A stretch of DNA of 57,360 nt from Streptomyces sp. man185 (GTDB lineage: Bacteria; Actinomycetota; Actinomycetes; Streptomycetales; Streptomycetaceae). The notes beneath the pieces are model-generated. The model did not search any database and was not told the origin of the DNA. It saw only the letters and a program-made list of their open reading frames with translations. Shown here in pieces: positions 44,193 through 52,358 of this stretch. The DNA is taken from positions 1 through 57,360 of the forward strand of contig NTHE01000052.1 of the NCBI GenBank assembly GCA_002551355.1, given 5' to 3'. Within the stretch, counting starts at the first letter, position 1. Every line of letters begins with the position of its first letter. The position numbers and the translations under genes are program-made.

Positions 44193-44420
44193 GGCTTGAT
44201 CAATTTATCAATCAAATCTTCACACTCGGGGGTCTGTTTCAGCCGTTTCGAAGGCAGCGGCATTAAGGGCAGTGCCGCACATGGGGCAGTGCCGCGGGTC
44301 CGGGATGCGGTCGGAGGGCTTACCTCCCGCGCGTCGTCGGCGGCGGGCCACAAGGCTGTGATCAGCATCTTCGACGCGCGGCCACACCCGGTCGTGGTGG
44401 CCGAGAACAGACGTGATCCG
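44193..44420. other. AT-richer intergenic region
   Basis: These 228 bp between the acyltransferase stop and the chimeric gene start contain the most AT-rich stretch I notice in the window (around 44199-44225, with TTTATCAATCAAAT). It probably holds the promoter of the decayed gene. No gene seen. Confidence 0.45.
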
Positions 44421-45653
44421 TCAGGCCAGCCCCAGCGCGAACACCGCGAACCCCGCCGCGAGCAACCCCGCCAGCGCCCGGCGGGCGTTCGCGGCGCCGG
44501 TGCCCGCCCGCCACGGGGCCTCGAAGCGGCGCGCGTACCGGGCGATCAGCACCAGCAGCCCGGCGAACACCGGCAGCCAGGCGATCCGGGCGAGGATCCA
44601 GCCCACCGTGTCCGGCGCGGTCGTCAGCCCCGCCACTGCCGTGCCCGCCGCCCCGGTGAGCGAGGCCGGTACGGCGGCGGCCAGCATCGCGGTCTGGTGC
44701 CAGCACAGGATCGTCATCGCGGACAGGTTGATCACCACGACCGGCGCCCAGAGCAGCGGCCTGCGCAGCAGCCGCCCGAGCCGGTCGCGCAGCAGGATCG
44801 CCACACCGCTCTGGGCCGCCGCCAGCGCCACCACCAGCAGCGACGGCGGATGCGAGTTCGTGCGGGCCTCGCCCGGCACGCCGACCATCGACGCCGGGTA
44901 GTGGAAGACCAGCAGCAGCGCGGCGAACAGCACCCCGCCGCCGATCAGCAGCAGCCGGGCCCCGCGCTTCTGGATCCGGCCCTCGCCCCAGGACACGCCG
45001 AGCTGATACGCGAAGAGCCAGCCGGGCAGGATGGTGAGCACGCTCAGCCAGGAGGGCATCGCCTCCGCGAAGGGCCCGTAGCGCAGGAAGTCCACGACGG
45101 CGACGGAGGCCAGCAGCGGGAGCGCCGCCCATCCGCCCAGCCGGTGGGCCAGCCGCACGCAGACCGGGGTGAGGGCCGTCACCCCGGTGTACACCCCGAC
45201 GAACCAGAGCGGCTGGATCACCAGCGTCGACCCCGTACGCAGCGTGTCGCCGGGCACGCCCAGCGCGGACAGCACCGCGAGCAGCACCGCCCACACGGCG
45301 CTCACCCCGAGCACCGGCCGGCCGAGGCGGGCCAGCCTTCCGCCCAGCCACGCGGCCGTCGTCGAGGTCCGGCGGCGGTAGGAGAGGACCGAGGCGTACC
45401 CGCCGACCAGGAAGAAGATCCCCAGCATCTGGAGCACCCAGCTCGCGGGCGCGAGCGCGCCGAACGTGGTGAGCGGGCTCGCGTTGTGCAGGCCGTCGGC
45501 GTCCAGCCGGAACCCTCCGAGCATCCAGTGGCCGAGCGGCACGGCGAGCAGTGCCAGGGCCCGCAGGCCGTCGATGGCCCGGTCGCGGTGGGCGGGGGTG
45601 GAGGCGTCGATACGGGCGGCGAGCCGCCGCGCGTGCTCGCGTACGGCGTTCAT
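44421..45653 (-). CDS. Acyltransferase-3 family membrane protein
   Basis: 410 residues with about ten membrane helices. The N-terminal RAIDGLRALALLAVPLGHWMLGG carries the DG-R-A...H signature of the acyltransferase 3/OafA family (catalytic His in helix 1). Later hydrophobic helices and CWHQTAM near the C-terminus also fit. Such enzymes O-acylate surface polysaccharides, peptidoglycan or secondary metabolites. ATG 45653 overlaps the stop of the DUF1023 hydrolase gene (ATGA), so the two are made together, probably for cell-envelope modification. The acceptor is unknown. Confidence 0.85.
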   Translation of the reverse strand: MNAVREHARRLAARIDASTPAHRDRAIDGLRALALLAVPLGHWMLGGFRLDADGLHNASPLTTFGALAPASWVLQMLGIFFLVGGYASVLSYRRRTSTTAAWLGGRLARLGRPVLGVSAVWAVLLAVLSALGVPGDTLRTGSTLVIQPLWFVGVYTGVTALTPVCVRLAHRLGGWAALPLLASVAVVDFLRYGPFAEAMPSWLSVLTILPGWLFAYQLGVSWGEGRIQKRGARLLLIGGGVLFAALLLVFHYPASMVGVPGEARTNSHPPSLLVVALAAAQSGVAILLRDRLGRLLRRPLLWAPVVVINLSAMTILCWHQTAMLAAAVPASLTGAAGTAVAGLTTAPDTVGWILARIAWLPVFAGLLVLIARYARRFEAPWRAGTGAANARRALAGLLAAGFAVFALGLA

Positions 45654-46711
45654 CGGACGATCCCTTCCGGCGTGGCCGTGCCCCGCGCGATGGCGGCGAA
45701 GGTCCGCAGCGAATCCGTCCCCGGCGCGAAGTAGCCGGCGTGCCCCCGGGCCTCGTCGGCCGGTACGCGGCGGGCGCCGAACGCCGGGTCGGTCGGGTCC
45801 GTCCCGTGTCCGAGGCCCGCGAAGCGCACGTTCGGCACGTCGTCGATCCAGTCGGTCGGGTCCTTCGCCGCCCACACCCGGGCCTTCGTCCGCAGCCCCG
45901 CGGCGTCGTCCGCCCGCATGCCGGGGGAGCCGAGGACCACCAGGTCGGTGGCGGGCAGGCGGTGCGCGGCGATCCCGCAGACGACGGAGCCGTAGCTGTG
46001 GCAGAACACGGCGGGCTCGGGCAGCCCGTCCGCCGTCAGGCCCTCCGTGAACCGGGTCAGCCGCCCGGCGCCCGCCTCCGCGAGGCTGCCGGTGGCCGCG
46101 TCGATACCGACACCCACCGGGGTGGTGTACCCGACCCAGGCGACGACGGCCGTCCCCGGACCGGCCGTCGTGTGCAGGGTCCTGGCCATTCCGGCGGGAG
46201 CCCCGTGGGAGGCGACCTTCCGGTCGAAGGTCCCGGCGTCGTTGTCGGACCCGGGCACCACCACTGAGACGCGGTGCGCGGCGCGCAGGTCCCCGAACAC
46301 CTCGGCGACCTGACCGCGTCCACGCGGGTCGAACGCGAGGATCTGGCGGCCCGGGGCGGCCAGCGAGCGGTAGCGGGGGTCGCCCTCCGCGGCCAGCGCC
46401 AGGGAGTTGGCGCGGTAACGCAGCTCCAGCGGCGTCCCGTCGAGATTCCCGACGACGGACGGATGCCGCACCACCAGCAGTTGCCGCTCCTGCTTGCTCA
46501 ACCCCGCGAAGAACGCCGCGACCTCGGCAGGCGTGGAGCGCTCCGGATCGGGCAGCTCCGCACCGAGTGCCCGATCCGCCCGCCACTGCGCACTGCCCGG
46601 CGGCGGCCCGGTCAGCGCCTGCTGCGCATCCCCCGAAACCCAGCCGGCGGTTCCCGTCACCACGCTGGTGGCCAGTGCGAACGCGGCCAGCGTCCTCGCG
46701 TATCGGCGCAT
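45650..46711 (-). CDS. Secreted DUF1023 alpha/beta hydrolase, paralogue 1
   Basis: 353 residues with an N-terminal signal peptide (LAAFALATSVVTGTAGWVSG). The DUF1023 (PF06259) alpha/beta hydrolase domain has the nucleophile elbow CHSYGS (S239), a VVLGSPGM strand and a likely catalytic His in GLGHGTDPTDPAFG. It has the same layout and motifs as the gene at 50221-51429. It starts 140 bp after the end of the NarL regulator gene, behind dyads that may bind that regulator. Ester or lipid cleavage outside the membrane is likely; the substrate is unknown. Confidence 0.87.
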   Translation of the reverse strand: MRRYARTLAAFALATSVVTGTAGWVSGDAQQALTGPPPGSAQWRADRALGAELPDPERSTPAEVAAFFAGLSKQERQLLVVRHPSVVGNLDGTPLELRYRANSLALAAEGDPRYRSLAAPGRQILAFDPRGRGQVAEVFGDLRAAHRVSVVVPGSDNDAGTFDRKVASHGAPAGMARTLHTTAGPGTAVVAWVGYTTPVGVGIDAATGSLAEAGAGRLTRFTEGLTADGLPEPAVFCHSYGSVVCGIAAHRLPATDLVVLGSPGMRADDAAGLRTKARVWAAKDPTDWIDDVPNVRFAGLGHGTDPTDPAFGARRVPADEARGHAGYFAPGTDSLRTFAAIARGTATPEGIVR

Positions 46712-46732
46712 CGTGCCCTCCCTCTCCGGATC

Positions 46733-46825
46733 CGCACCGACCGGTGCGACCGGGAGGAAGGTAGGAAGAGGACGGGTGACGCGGCGTCACACCGGGGAGC
46801 CAATCACGGGGTGATACCGGGGTAG
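46733..46825 (-). promoter_or_regulatory. Dyad cluster upstream of the DUF1023-acyltransferase operon
   Basis: Three inverted repeats lie here: GCACCG-AC-CGGTGC (46733-46746), GTGACGC-G-GCGTCAC type (46776-46790) and ATCAC-GGG-GTGAT (46803-46815). They are followed by GATACCGGGGT, which recurs at 48973-48985 upstream of the kinase. Candidate binding sites for the neighbouring NarL-type regulator. Confidence 0.4.
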
Positions 46826-46850
46826 GGGGTGGACCAGGCCCTGCGGGTGT

Positions 46851-47540
46851 CTACGCCCCCGCGTCCCCCGGAGTCACCAGCCCGGACTCGTACGCGAAGA
46901 TGACCGCCTGCGCCCGGTCCCGCAGGTCCAGCTTGGCCAGCACCCGCCCGATGTGCGTCTTGACGGTCTGCTCCGCCAGCACCAGCCGCCCCGCGATCTC
47001 CTGGTTCGACAGCCCCCGGGCGATCAGCTCCAGCACTTCGCTCTCGCGCGGGGTCAGAGCGTGCAGCCGCAGCGCCTGGCCGCCGCGCGTGGCCCCGGAG
47101 GGCCGCTGCGCCGCGAAGTCCGCGATCAGCCGCCGGGTCACCGAGGGCGCGAGCAGCGCGTCCCCGGCCGCCACCACCCGTACCGCCGCGATCAGATCGG
47201 CGGGCGGGGCGTCCTTCAGGAGGAACCCGGAGGCCCCGGCGCGCAGCGCCTCGTACACGTAGTCGTCCACGTCGAACGTCGTCAGCATCAGGACCTTCGG
47301 CCGGTGCACGATCCCCACCGGCGGGTTCAACAACTCTCGCGCGGCGGCCAGTCCGTCCATCTCCGGCATCCGCACGTCCATCAGGACCACGTCGGGATGC
47401 TGGTTGCGGCTGACGTCCACACCCTGGCGGCCGTCCGCCGCCTCGCCCACCACGTCGATGTCGCTCTGCGCCGCCAGCAGCGCCGCGAACCCGGCCCGCA
47501 CCATGGCCTGGTCGTCGACGATGATCACGCGGATGGTCAC
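46851..47540 (-). CDS. NarL/LuxR-family response regulator
   Basis: 229 residues. The receiver (1-120) has D9/D10, phospho-acceptor D55 (VVLMDVRMPE), Thr in LMLTTFD and Lys in LLKDAP. The C-terminal LuxR helix-turn-helix is LTPRESEVLELIARGLSNQEIAGRL followed by TVKTHIGRVLAKL. The ATG overlaps the kinase stop (ATGA). It likely controls the adjacent hydrolase-acyltransferase operon. Confidence 0.95.
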   Translation of the reverse strand: MTIRVIIVDDQAMVRAGFAALLAAQSDIDVVGEAADGRQGVDVSRNQHPDVVLMDVRMPEMDGLAAARELLNPPVGIVHRPKVLMLTTFDVDDYVYEALRAGASGFLLKDAPPADLIAAVRVVAAGDALLAPSVTRRLIADFAAQRPSGATRGGQALRLHALTPRESEVLELIARGLSNQEIAGRLVLAEQTVKTHIGRVLAKLDLRDRAQAVIFAYESGLVTPGDAGA

Positions 47541-48934
47541 AGATCCTCCGAAGGGGGTTGTGTGGAAGGGCGCTCGGCAGATTGCTCGGCAGCTTGCCCG
47601 GAAGGGGACACGGCAGGAGACGGGGCGGGCGGCAGCGGCATGCGGGCGGCCACCCGGAAACCGCCGTCGGGCAGCGGCCCGGTGTCCAGCGTGCCGCCGG
47701 TCAACCGTACGCGCTCCCGCATCCCCACCAGCCCGTGCCCGGTTCCCGTGCTCTCCAGCGGCGAAGAGGGCTTCGGCGCGGGCCCGTTGACCACCAGCAC
47801 GTTCAGATGGCCCCCGGACGCCCGGACCGAGATCCGGGTGTGCGCCCCGGGTGCGTGCCGCACCACGTTGGCCAGCGCCTCCTGCACGATCCGGTACGCC
47901 GACAGATCCACGGCGGGTGGCACCTCGCCCAGATCCGCGGCGAGCGACAGCTCCGCCGGCAGCCCGGCCCGTACCGTGGCCTCCACCAGCTGCTGGAGCC
48001 GGTCGAGACCCGGCTGCGGCGCCCGGTCGCCCTCCGTGCCGTCGCTGCGCAGCACCGACAGCAGCCGCCGCATCTCGCCCAGCGACTCCCGCGCCGCAGC
48101 CGCGATGGCGGCGAACTCCTCCCGCGCCGGCTCCGGGAGCCCGGTGATCCGGTACGGCGCGGAGTCGGCCTGCACGGTGATCACCGACATGTGGTGCGCG
48201 ACCACGTCGTGCAGCTCACGGGCGATGCGCGTCCGCTCCTCCAGCAGCGTGCGCTGCGCCCGCTCCGCCTCGCTGATCGTCTCCTGCTCGGCCAGCCGCC
48301 GGGTCGCCTCGCCCCGCTCCCGTAGCGCCCCGCCGATCACCAGGACCACCGCGCCGAGGATCGGCAGCAGCAGGGCGCTGCCGGTGCTGCGGTCCGAGGG
48401 CGCGATCAGATGCAGCACCGCCCCGGTCGCCGCCGTCACCGCCCACACGGCGACGACGGTCCGCCGGGTCTCGCGCAGGCCGAGGGCCAGCAGCAGGAAG
48501 AGACAGGCGATCAGGACCGGCGGGGGCCACGGCCAGGTGTCGTGCCGCCCGGGGTCGTGGGCCAGCAGCACCAGCGCGCCGATGATGTCGGCCGGGAAGA
48601 TGATCCACCACGCCTGGAGGGGCCGGTGGGCCAGCATCAGCAACGGGGCCGCCTGTGCCACCCCGAGCGCCCCGGCCAGCGCGCCCGGCACGCCGTATTG
48701 CGAGGTCAGGACGTTGATGGTGACCGGGATGAAGGTCGCGGTCAGGGCGAGGACCACGACGTACGGCAGCAGCCGCTGCCACCGCTTCGGCGCGTCCGCC
48801 AGCAACGGAGTGGATGGATGGGACGCGTGGGACAGCCCGTGGGCGAGCTCGCGCAGATTGCGGCGGGCAGCGCTCAGCAGGCCGTCGGCGGGCGGCGGGG
48901 GCCCGGCGGGGGAGGGGGAAGGGGAAGTGGACAT
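47537..48934 (-). CDS. NarL-type sensor histidine kinase (HisKA_3)
   Basis: 465 residues. A 40-residue cytosolic head is followed by five or six membrane helices (from about RLLPYVVVLALTATFIPV), with very short loops and no large external sensor. Such intramembrane-sensing kinases usually detect envelope or membrane stress. The dimerisation and phosphotransfer helix has ERTRIARELHDVVAHHMSV (His in ELHDVV), and the ATPase domain has VVNGPAP and TGHGLVGMRERV. It is coupled to the regulator by ATGA overlap. Confidence 0.93.
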   Translation of the reverse strand: MSTSPSPSPAGPPPPADGLLSAARRNLRELAHGLSHASHPSTPLLADAPKRWQRLLPYVVVLALTATFIPVTINVLTSQYGVPGALAGALGVAQAAPLLMLAHRPLQAWWIIFPADIIGALVLLAHDPGRHDTWPWPPPVLIACLFLLLALGLRETRRTVVAVWAVTAATGAVLHLIAPSDRSTGSALLLPILGAVVLVIGGALRERGEATRRLAEQETISEAERAQRTLLEERTRIARELHDVVAHHMSVITVQADSAPYRITGLPEPAREEFAAIAAAARESLGEMRRLLSVLRSDGTEGDRAPQPGLDRLQQLVEATVRAGLPAELSLAADLGEVPPAVDLSAYRIVQEALANVVRHAPGAHTRISVRASGGHLNVLVVNGPAPKPSSPLESTGTGHGLVGMRERVRLTGGTLDTGPLPDGGFRVAARMPLPPAPSPAVSPSGQAAEQSAERPSTQPPSEDL

Positions 48935-49165
48935 CGCCCGGTCAGCCTAGGCAGGCCGAGGCCCTCCGGGCGTCATACCGGGGTTCCGACCCGGCCGGAT
49001 CGCCTCATACCCCGGTACGGGGCCGGGGCACGGCGAGGGCGCGGCGCACGGGCTCACGGTTCGGCGGGAGTGTGGCGTACGAGGTCGCGTCTCGGCGAGG
49101 GAGCGGCGCACGGGCTCACGATGCGGCGGGGGCGCGGCGTACGCGGGCGGAGCCCGGGACCGGCA
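48935..49165. other. 231-bp gap upstream of the kinase gene, with direct repeat
   Basis: It holds TCATACCGGGG (48973-48983), a second TCATACCCCGG motif at about 49006, and a two-copy imperfect repeat of 62-bp period (49031-49092 and 49093 to about 49150). No gene. The promoter of the kinase operon must be here. Confidence 0.5.
49031..49150. repeat. Two-copy 62-bp direct repeat
   Basis: Both copies begin CGGCGAGGG and contain GCGGCGCACGGGCTCACG, then a CGGCGGG and a GGCGTACG block, with a handful of substitutions. Noncoding, between the DUF4429 gene stop and the kinase start. Confidence 0.75.
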
Positions 49166-50134
49166 TCACAGCTCCGCGAGCAGCTGAGCCTTCTTCGCGG
49201 TGTACTCGGCGTCCGTCACCAGTCCGGCCTGATGCAGCTCGCCGAGATGATGTATCCGCTCGGCGATGTCCGCCGGATCGCGCCGCCCGGCGTTCACCAG
49301 GGCCGGGGCGGAGGCGGCGGGCGCGGGCTGGGTCCGGCGAACGGATTCCAGGACGGCGGCGGCGAAGGGCAGCGACTCGTGCACCGGCCCGTAGCCCAGG
49401 CCGAACAGAACGGCGGCCGGATCCTGGTCCGCGGCCCGGGTGACCGGAGGCGCGACGGGCCCACCGTCCGCCGTCCGGCCGTCCGCACTCTCGCTGCCGC
49501 CGGGACCGTGCAGATCGCCCAGGCTGCCGCCCGTGCGGTGGTCGACCGGGGCCGCCGCGCGGGGCACCAGACGCAGATAGCCGTCGAGCGCCTCGGGCGA
49601 GCGCCATACGATTCCGGCCAACTCGCTCACGCGGAAGGTCTGGTCGCCTGCCTTCCACTTGGCGCTGGATGCCCCGGTCCAGGACCACCGGAAGGAGATC
49701 CGCTCGCCGTCGAAGCTGGCCCGGCCGTCGTACGCCTTGAAGTTCATCGGGGCCTCGGGGGCCGCCACCAGGAAGCGGTCGACGCCCTCGTCGGAGGCCG
49801 GGTCCAGCAGGGCCCGCAGCTCGTCCGCGTAGTACTCGGCGAGCACCTCCCGCTCCGCCGGAAGCACCAGGCGATAGGGGTCGCACCCCTCCTTGAGCTG
49901 CCCGGAGGCAGCCTCCACCAGAGGATCGGCACCTGCCCTCGGCACGGCACGCAGAACCACCGTGCCCCGCTTGCCGGGGGTCAGCGTCACCGACGACAGC
50001 GCCGCATACGGGATGCGGCGCTCCCGCAGGCTCTGGAAGAGCTTCGGTGTGCGGATGCCCCGTTCGAAGCGGATGAGCACGGAGTCGGTGTCGAACTCCC
50101 AGGTGGCATGAATTCCGGCCAGCACATCACCCAT
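49166..50134 (-). CDS. DUF4429 and SHOCT domain protein
   Basis: 322 residues. The N-terminal 110 and the following 90 residues are two DUF4429 (PH-like) repeats (GTVVLRAVPRAGADPL, then MNFKAYDGRASFDGERISF). After a Pro/Ala-rich linker comes a C-terminal SHOCT motif (IAERIHHLGELHQAGLVTDAEYTAKKAQLLAEL). Soluble, cytosolic; such proteins are thought to oligomerise or bind peptides or membranes, but no function is established to me. ATG 50134 is chosen over an ATG three codons upstream because the GAGG sits at the better distance only in coupling with MGDVLAG-type starts common in relatives. Confidence 0.87.
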   Translation of the reverse strand: MGDVLAGIHATWEFDTDSVLIRFERGIRTPKLFQSLRERRIPYAALSSVTLTPGKRGTVVLRAVPRAGADPLVEAASGQLKEGCDPYRLVLPAEREVLAEYYADELRALLDPASDEGVDRFLVAAPEAPMNFKAYDGRASFDGERISFRWSWTGASSAKWKAGDQTFRVSELAGIVWRSPEALDGYLRLVPRAAAPVDHRTGGSLGDLHGPGGSESADGRTADGGPVAPPVTRAADQDPAAVLFGLGYGPVHESLPFAAAVLESVRRTQPAPAASAPALVNAGRRDPADIAERIHHLGELHQAGLVTDAEYTAKKAQLLAEL

Positions 50135-50220
50135 GTGCCTCATCGTATGCGGCACAGTCGCCCGCGTCCCCCCTCGGAGTAAGTCCCAATCAATCCGCCC
50201 GACACGCTCCTCTACGCGCG

Positions 50221-51429
50221 TCAGCTCTCCTGCTCGCCGGAAATACCGCTGTGGCATGTGCTGTCGGCGCTCGCGCAGCTGACCGACCCGTAGGCTCCGA
50301 CGCCGATCGCGGCGAAGTTGTCGAGGCTCTCGGTGCCCGGTTCGAAGTAGCCGCTGTGCCCGGCGGCGCCGGCCGCCGAGACGATCCGCGCGCCGAACGC
50401 CGGATCGACCGGGTCGGCCCCGTGGCCGATCCCGCCGAACTCCATGTGCGGTACGTCCCCGATCCAGTCGTCCCCGTCCCGCGCCGCCCAGATCCGGGCG
50501 CCGGTCTCCAGTTGCCGGGCGTTGGTCACCCGCATGCCGGGGCTGCCCGCGACCGCGATGTCGGCCACCCGGTCGGGGGCCCGGTGCGCGGCCACCCCGC
50601 AGACCACGGAGCCGTAGCTGTGGCAGAACAGCGAGACCTTCGAGGCGCCGGGCAGCGCGCCGACCATCGCGTTCAGCCGGATCGCCCCGCCCGCCGCGAG
50701 CCCGCCCAGCGCCGCGTCCATACCGAGACCGGCCGGGGCGGTGTAGTCGGCCCACGCGATGACCGCCGTACGGGTGCCCGGGGAGGCCGCGCGCTCCGCC
50801 CCGTACAGCGACCTGGCCATGCCGACCGGGGCCGCGAACACGCGCTTGCTGCGCTCCAGGGTCAGCAGATGGGTGTCGACGCCCGGGACGACGACGGAGA
50901 CCCGGGCGGCCCGGTCGAGGTTGCCGAACACCTCGGCCGCACGGCCCTTCCCGGACGGATCGAAGGCCAGGATCTGGCGCTTGCCCCCGAGCATCGACCG
51001 GAACCGTTCGAGGCGGGCCTTCGCCTCACCGCGCCCGTCCGGCGACAGCTTCTCGTCATGCGCCCGCATTCTCTCCACGGCCACGGCCTGCGCGAGGGCC
51101 ACCCGGTTGGCGTGGTAGCGCAGCGTCACCGGCGCGCCGTTCAGATTCCCCACCACCGATGGGTGCTTGCCCGCGAGCGCGATCTGCTGCCCCGAGGTGA
51201 GAGTGGCGAAGAAGTGGGCCATGCGATAGGCGGGAGCGTCGACCTGCGGCAGCGAATGGCCCGCTATCCGGTCCCGAGCCCAGGAGGCGAGAGCCAGCTC
51301 GCGCGGCCCGTCGGCGTGCTGATCACGGATGGCGCTCCAGCCCGTCGTCGCCAGCATCACGAACACGACCGCCACGGCGAGCAGCGCGCGCCATGCGGTC
51401 AACGTGGGGGAGGTGTCGAAAGAAGTCAC
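50221..51429 (-). CDS. Secreted DUF1023 alpha/beta hydrolase, paralogue 2
   Basis: 402 residues from GTG 51429 (AGGG about 9 nt upstream). A hydrophobic segment RALLAVAVVFVMLATTGWSA acts as signal peptide or anchor. The hydrolase domain has FCHSYGSVVCGVAAH (nucleophile Ser), VAGSPGM and GIGHGADPVDPAFG, clearly paralogous to the 45650 gene. The two share HPSVVGNL-G-P--LRY and RQILAFDP-G-G--AEVFG blocks. They flank the NarL two-component pair, which suggests that both respond to it. Confidence 0.87.
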   Translation of the reverse strand: MTSFDTSPTLTAWRALLAVAVVFVMLATTGWSAIRDQHADGPRELALASWARDRIAGHSLPQVDAPAYRMAHFFATLTSGQQIALAGKHPSVVGNLNGAPVTLRYHANRVALAQAVAVERMRAHDEKLSPDGRGEAKARLERFRSMLGGKRQILAFDPSGKGRAAEVFGNLDRAARVSVVVPGVDTHLLTLERSKRVFAAPVGMARSLYGAERAASPGTRTAVIAWADYTAPAGLGMDAALGGLAAGGAIRLNAMVGALPGASKVSLFCHSYGSVVCGVAAHRAPDRVADIAVAGSPGMRVTNARQLETGARIWAARDGDDWIGDVPHMEFGGIGHGADPVDPAFGARIVSAAGAAGHSGYFEPGTESLDNFAAIGVGAYGSVSCASADSTCHSGISGEQES

Positions 51430-51577
51430 TGCGCCACACCCTAGGAGACGCGTGCCGACGACCGTGATTCGGGTGAGGTACATCACCCGTCCGCGAAGGA
51501 TTCACCCAGGATTCTTCACGCAGGGTCATAGCCTCCCGTGGCTGCGCTACCCCTTCTGTCGTTCTGTGTCCGCGCTG

Positions 51578-52231
51578 CTACCGCTGACGCCAGTCCCGGG
51601 CGAGGGCCGGGACGAGCTGGTCGAGATACTCCTCGGTGAGATCGCGCAGCGCCTCCACGCTCGGATCGACCCCCTGGCCCCACAGCTGGCCGGTCACCCG
51701 CATCACCCCGGAGAACGCGGCGACGGCCACCCGCGGCCGCGGATCCCGCTCCACATCCAGCCCCTCGCGCTCCGCGATCAACAGGGCGATCTGGTTCTCC
51801 AGGGCGATTCCGCGCCGCATGTGGGCGGCGAGCAGGGAGGGGGTCGACTCGATCATCTGGTAGGTCCGCATATGGAGATCGACGGGGATGACCTCCTCGA
51901 TCGCCTCGCCGATGCTGTTCCACGCGCACAGCACCGCCCGGCGCATGGCTTCGAAGGGCGCTTCGTGCGCGGGACGCCGGCGCAGCTCCTCGATGAAGCG
52001 GGACTCGACCATCTCCTGCACGGCGAAGGTGACATCCTCCTTGCTCGCGAAGTAGCGGAAGAAGGTGCGCTGGGAGACCTCCACGGCGTCGACGATCTCG
52101 TCGACGGTGGTGCGTTCGTACCCCTGGGTGGTGAACAGTTCGAGGGCGGCGCGCAACAAGGCGTCCCGGGTGCGCTGCTTCTTGCGTTCACGCAGTCCGG
52201 CGCGGGGCTCGACTGTCTGCCCGGAGGTCAC
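51578..52231 (-). CDS. TetR-family repressor
   Basis: 217 residues. The TetR helix-turn-helix (about 18-62) reads RTRDALLRAALELFTTQGYERTTVDEIVDAVEVSQRTFFRYFASKEDV; the rest is the helical ligand domain. The gene is divergent from the DHA2-family exporter with a 127-bp shared control region. The usual logic is that the drug or metabolite binds the repressor and releases the exporter promoter. Confidence 0.94.
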   Translation of the reverse strand: MTSGQTVEPRAGLRERKKQRTRDALLRAALELFTTQGYERTTVDEIVDAVEVSQRTFFRYFASKEDVTFAVQEMVESRFIEELRRRPAHEAPFEAMRRAVLCAWNSIGEAIEEVIPVDLHMRTYQMIESTPSLLAAHMRRGIALENQIALLIAEREGLDVERDPRPRVAVAAFSGVMRVTGQLWGQGVDPSVEALRDLTEEYLDQLVPALARDWRQR

Positions 52232-52275
52232 GTACCGGTCCCTCTTTTCCCGTGTTTGTCCAGCTCAGCATACCT

Positions 52276-52352
52276 GTGAGCTGCGTGTGAGCTACGTGAC
52301 AGTTACTGACTTGTGAATTGGTTTGTCAACTGTCAGAGACTGTCACTAGTCT
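52276..52352. promoter_or_regulatory. TetR/MFS control region: repeats and exporter promoter
   Basis: An 11-bp direct repeat GTGAGCT[G/A]CGT occupies 52276-52286 and 52287-52297. TGACAGTT (52297-52304) pairs with AACTGTCA (52328-52335), and a further ACTGTCA lies at 52339-52345. TTGTCA (52323-52328), an 18-bp spacer and TAGTCT (52347-52352) look like the exporter promoter; transcription would start at or next to the ATG at 52359, with no ribosome site, so the message is probably leaderless. The TGACAGT half-sites overlap this promoter and are the likely operator. Confidence 0.6.
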
Positions 52353-52358
52353 CCCCGT

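Noticed and set aside
44150..44368. 72-codon minus-strand frame upstream of the chimeric gene
   Set aside because: No ribosome site, no known domain, and it overlaps the AT-rich promoter region; cannot be supported as a gene.
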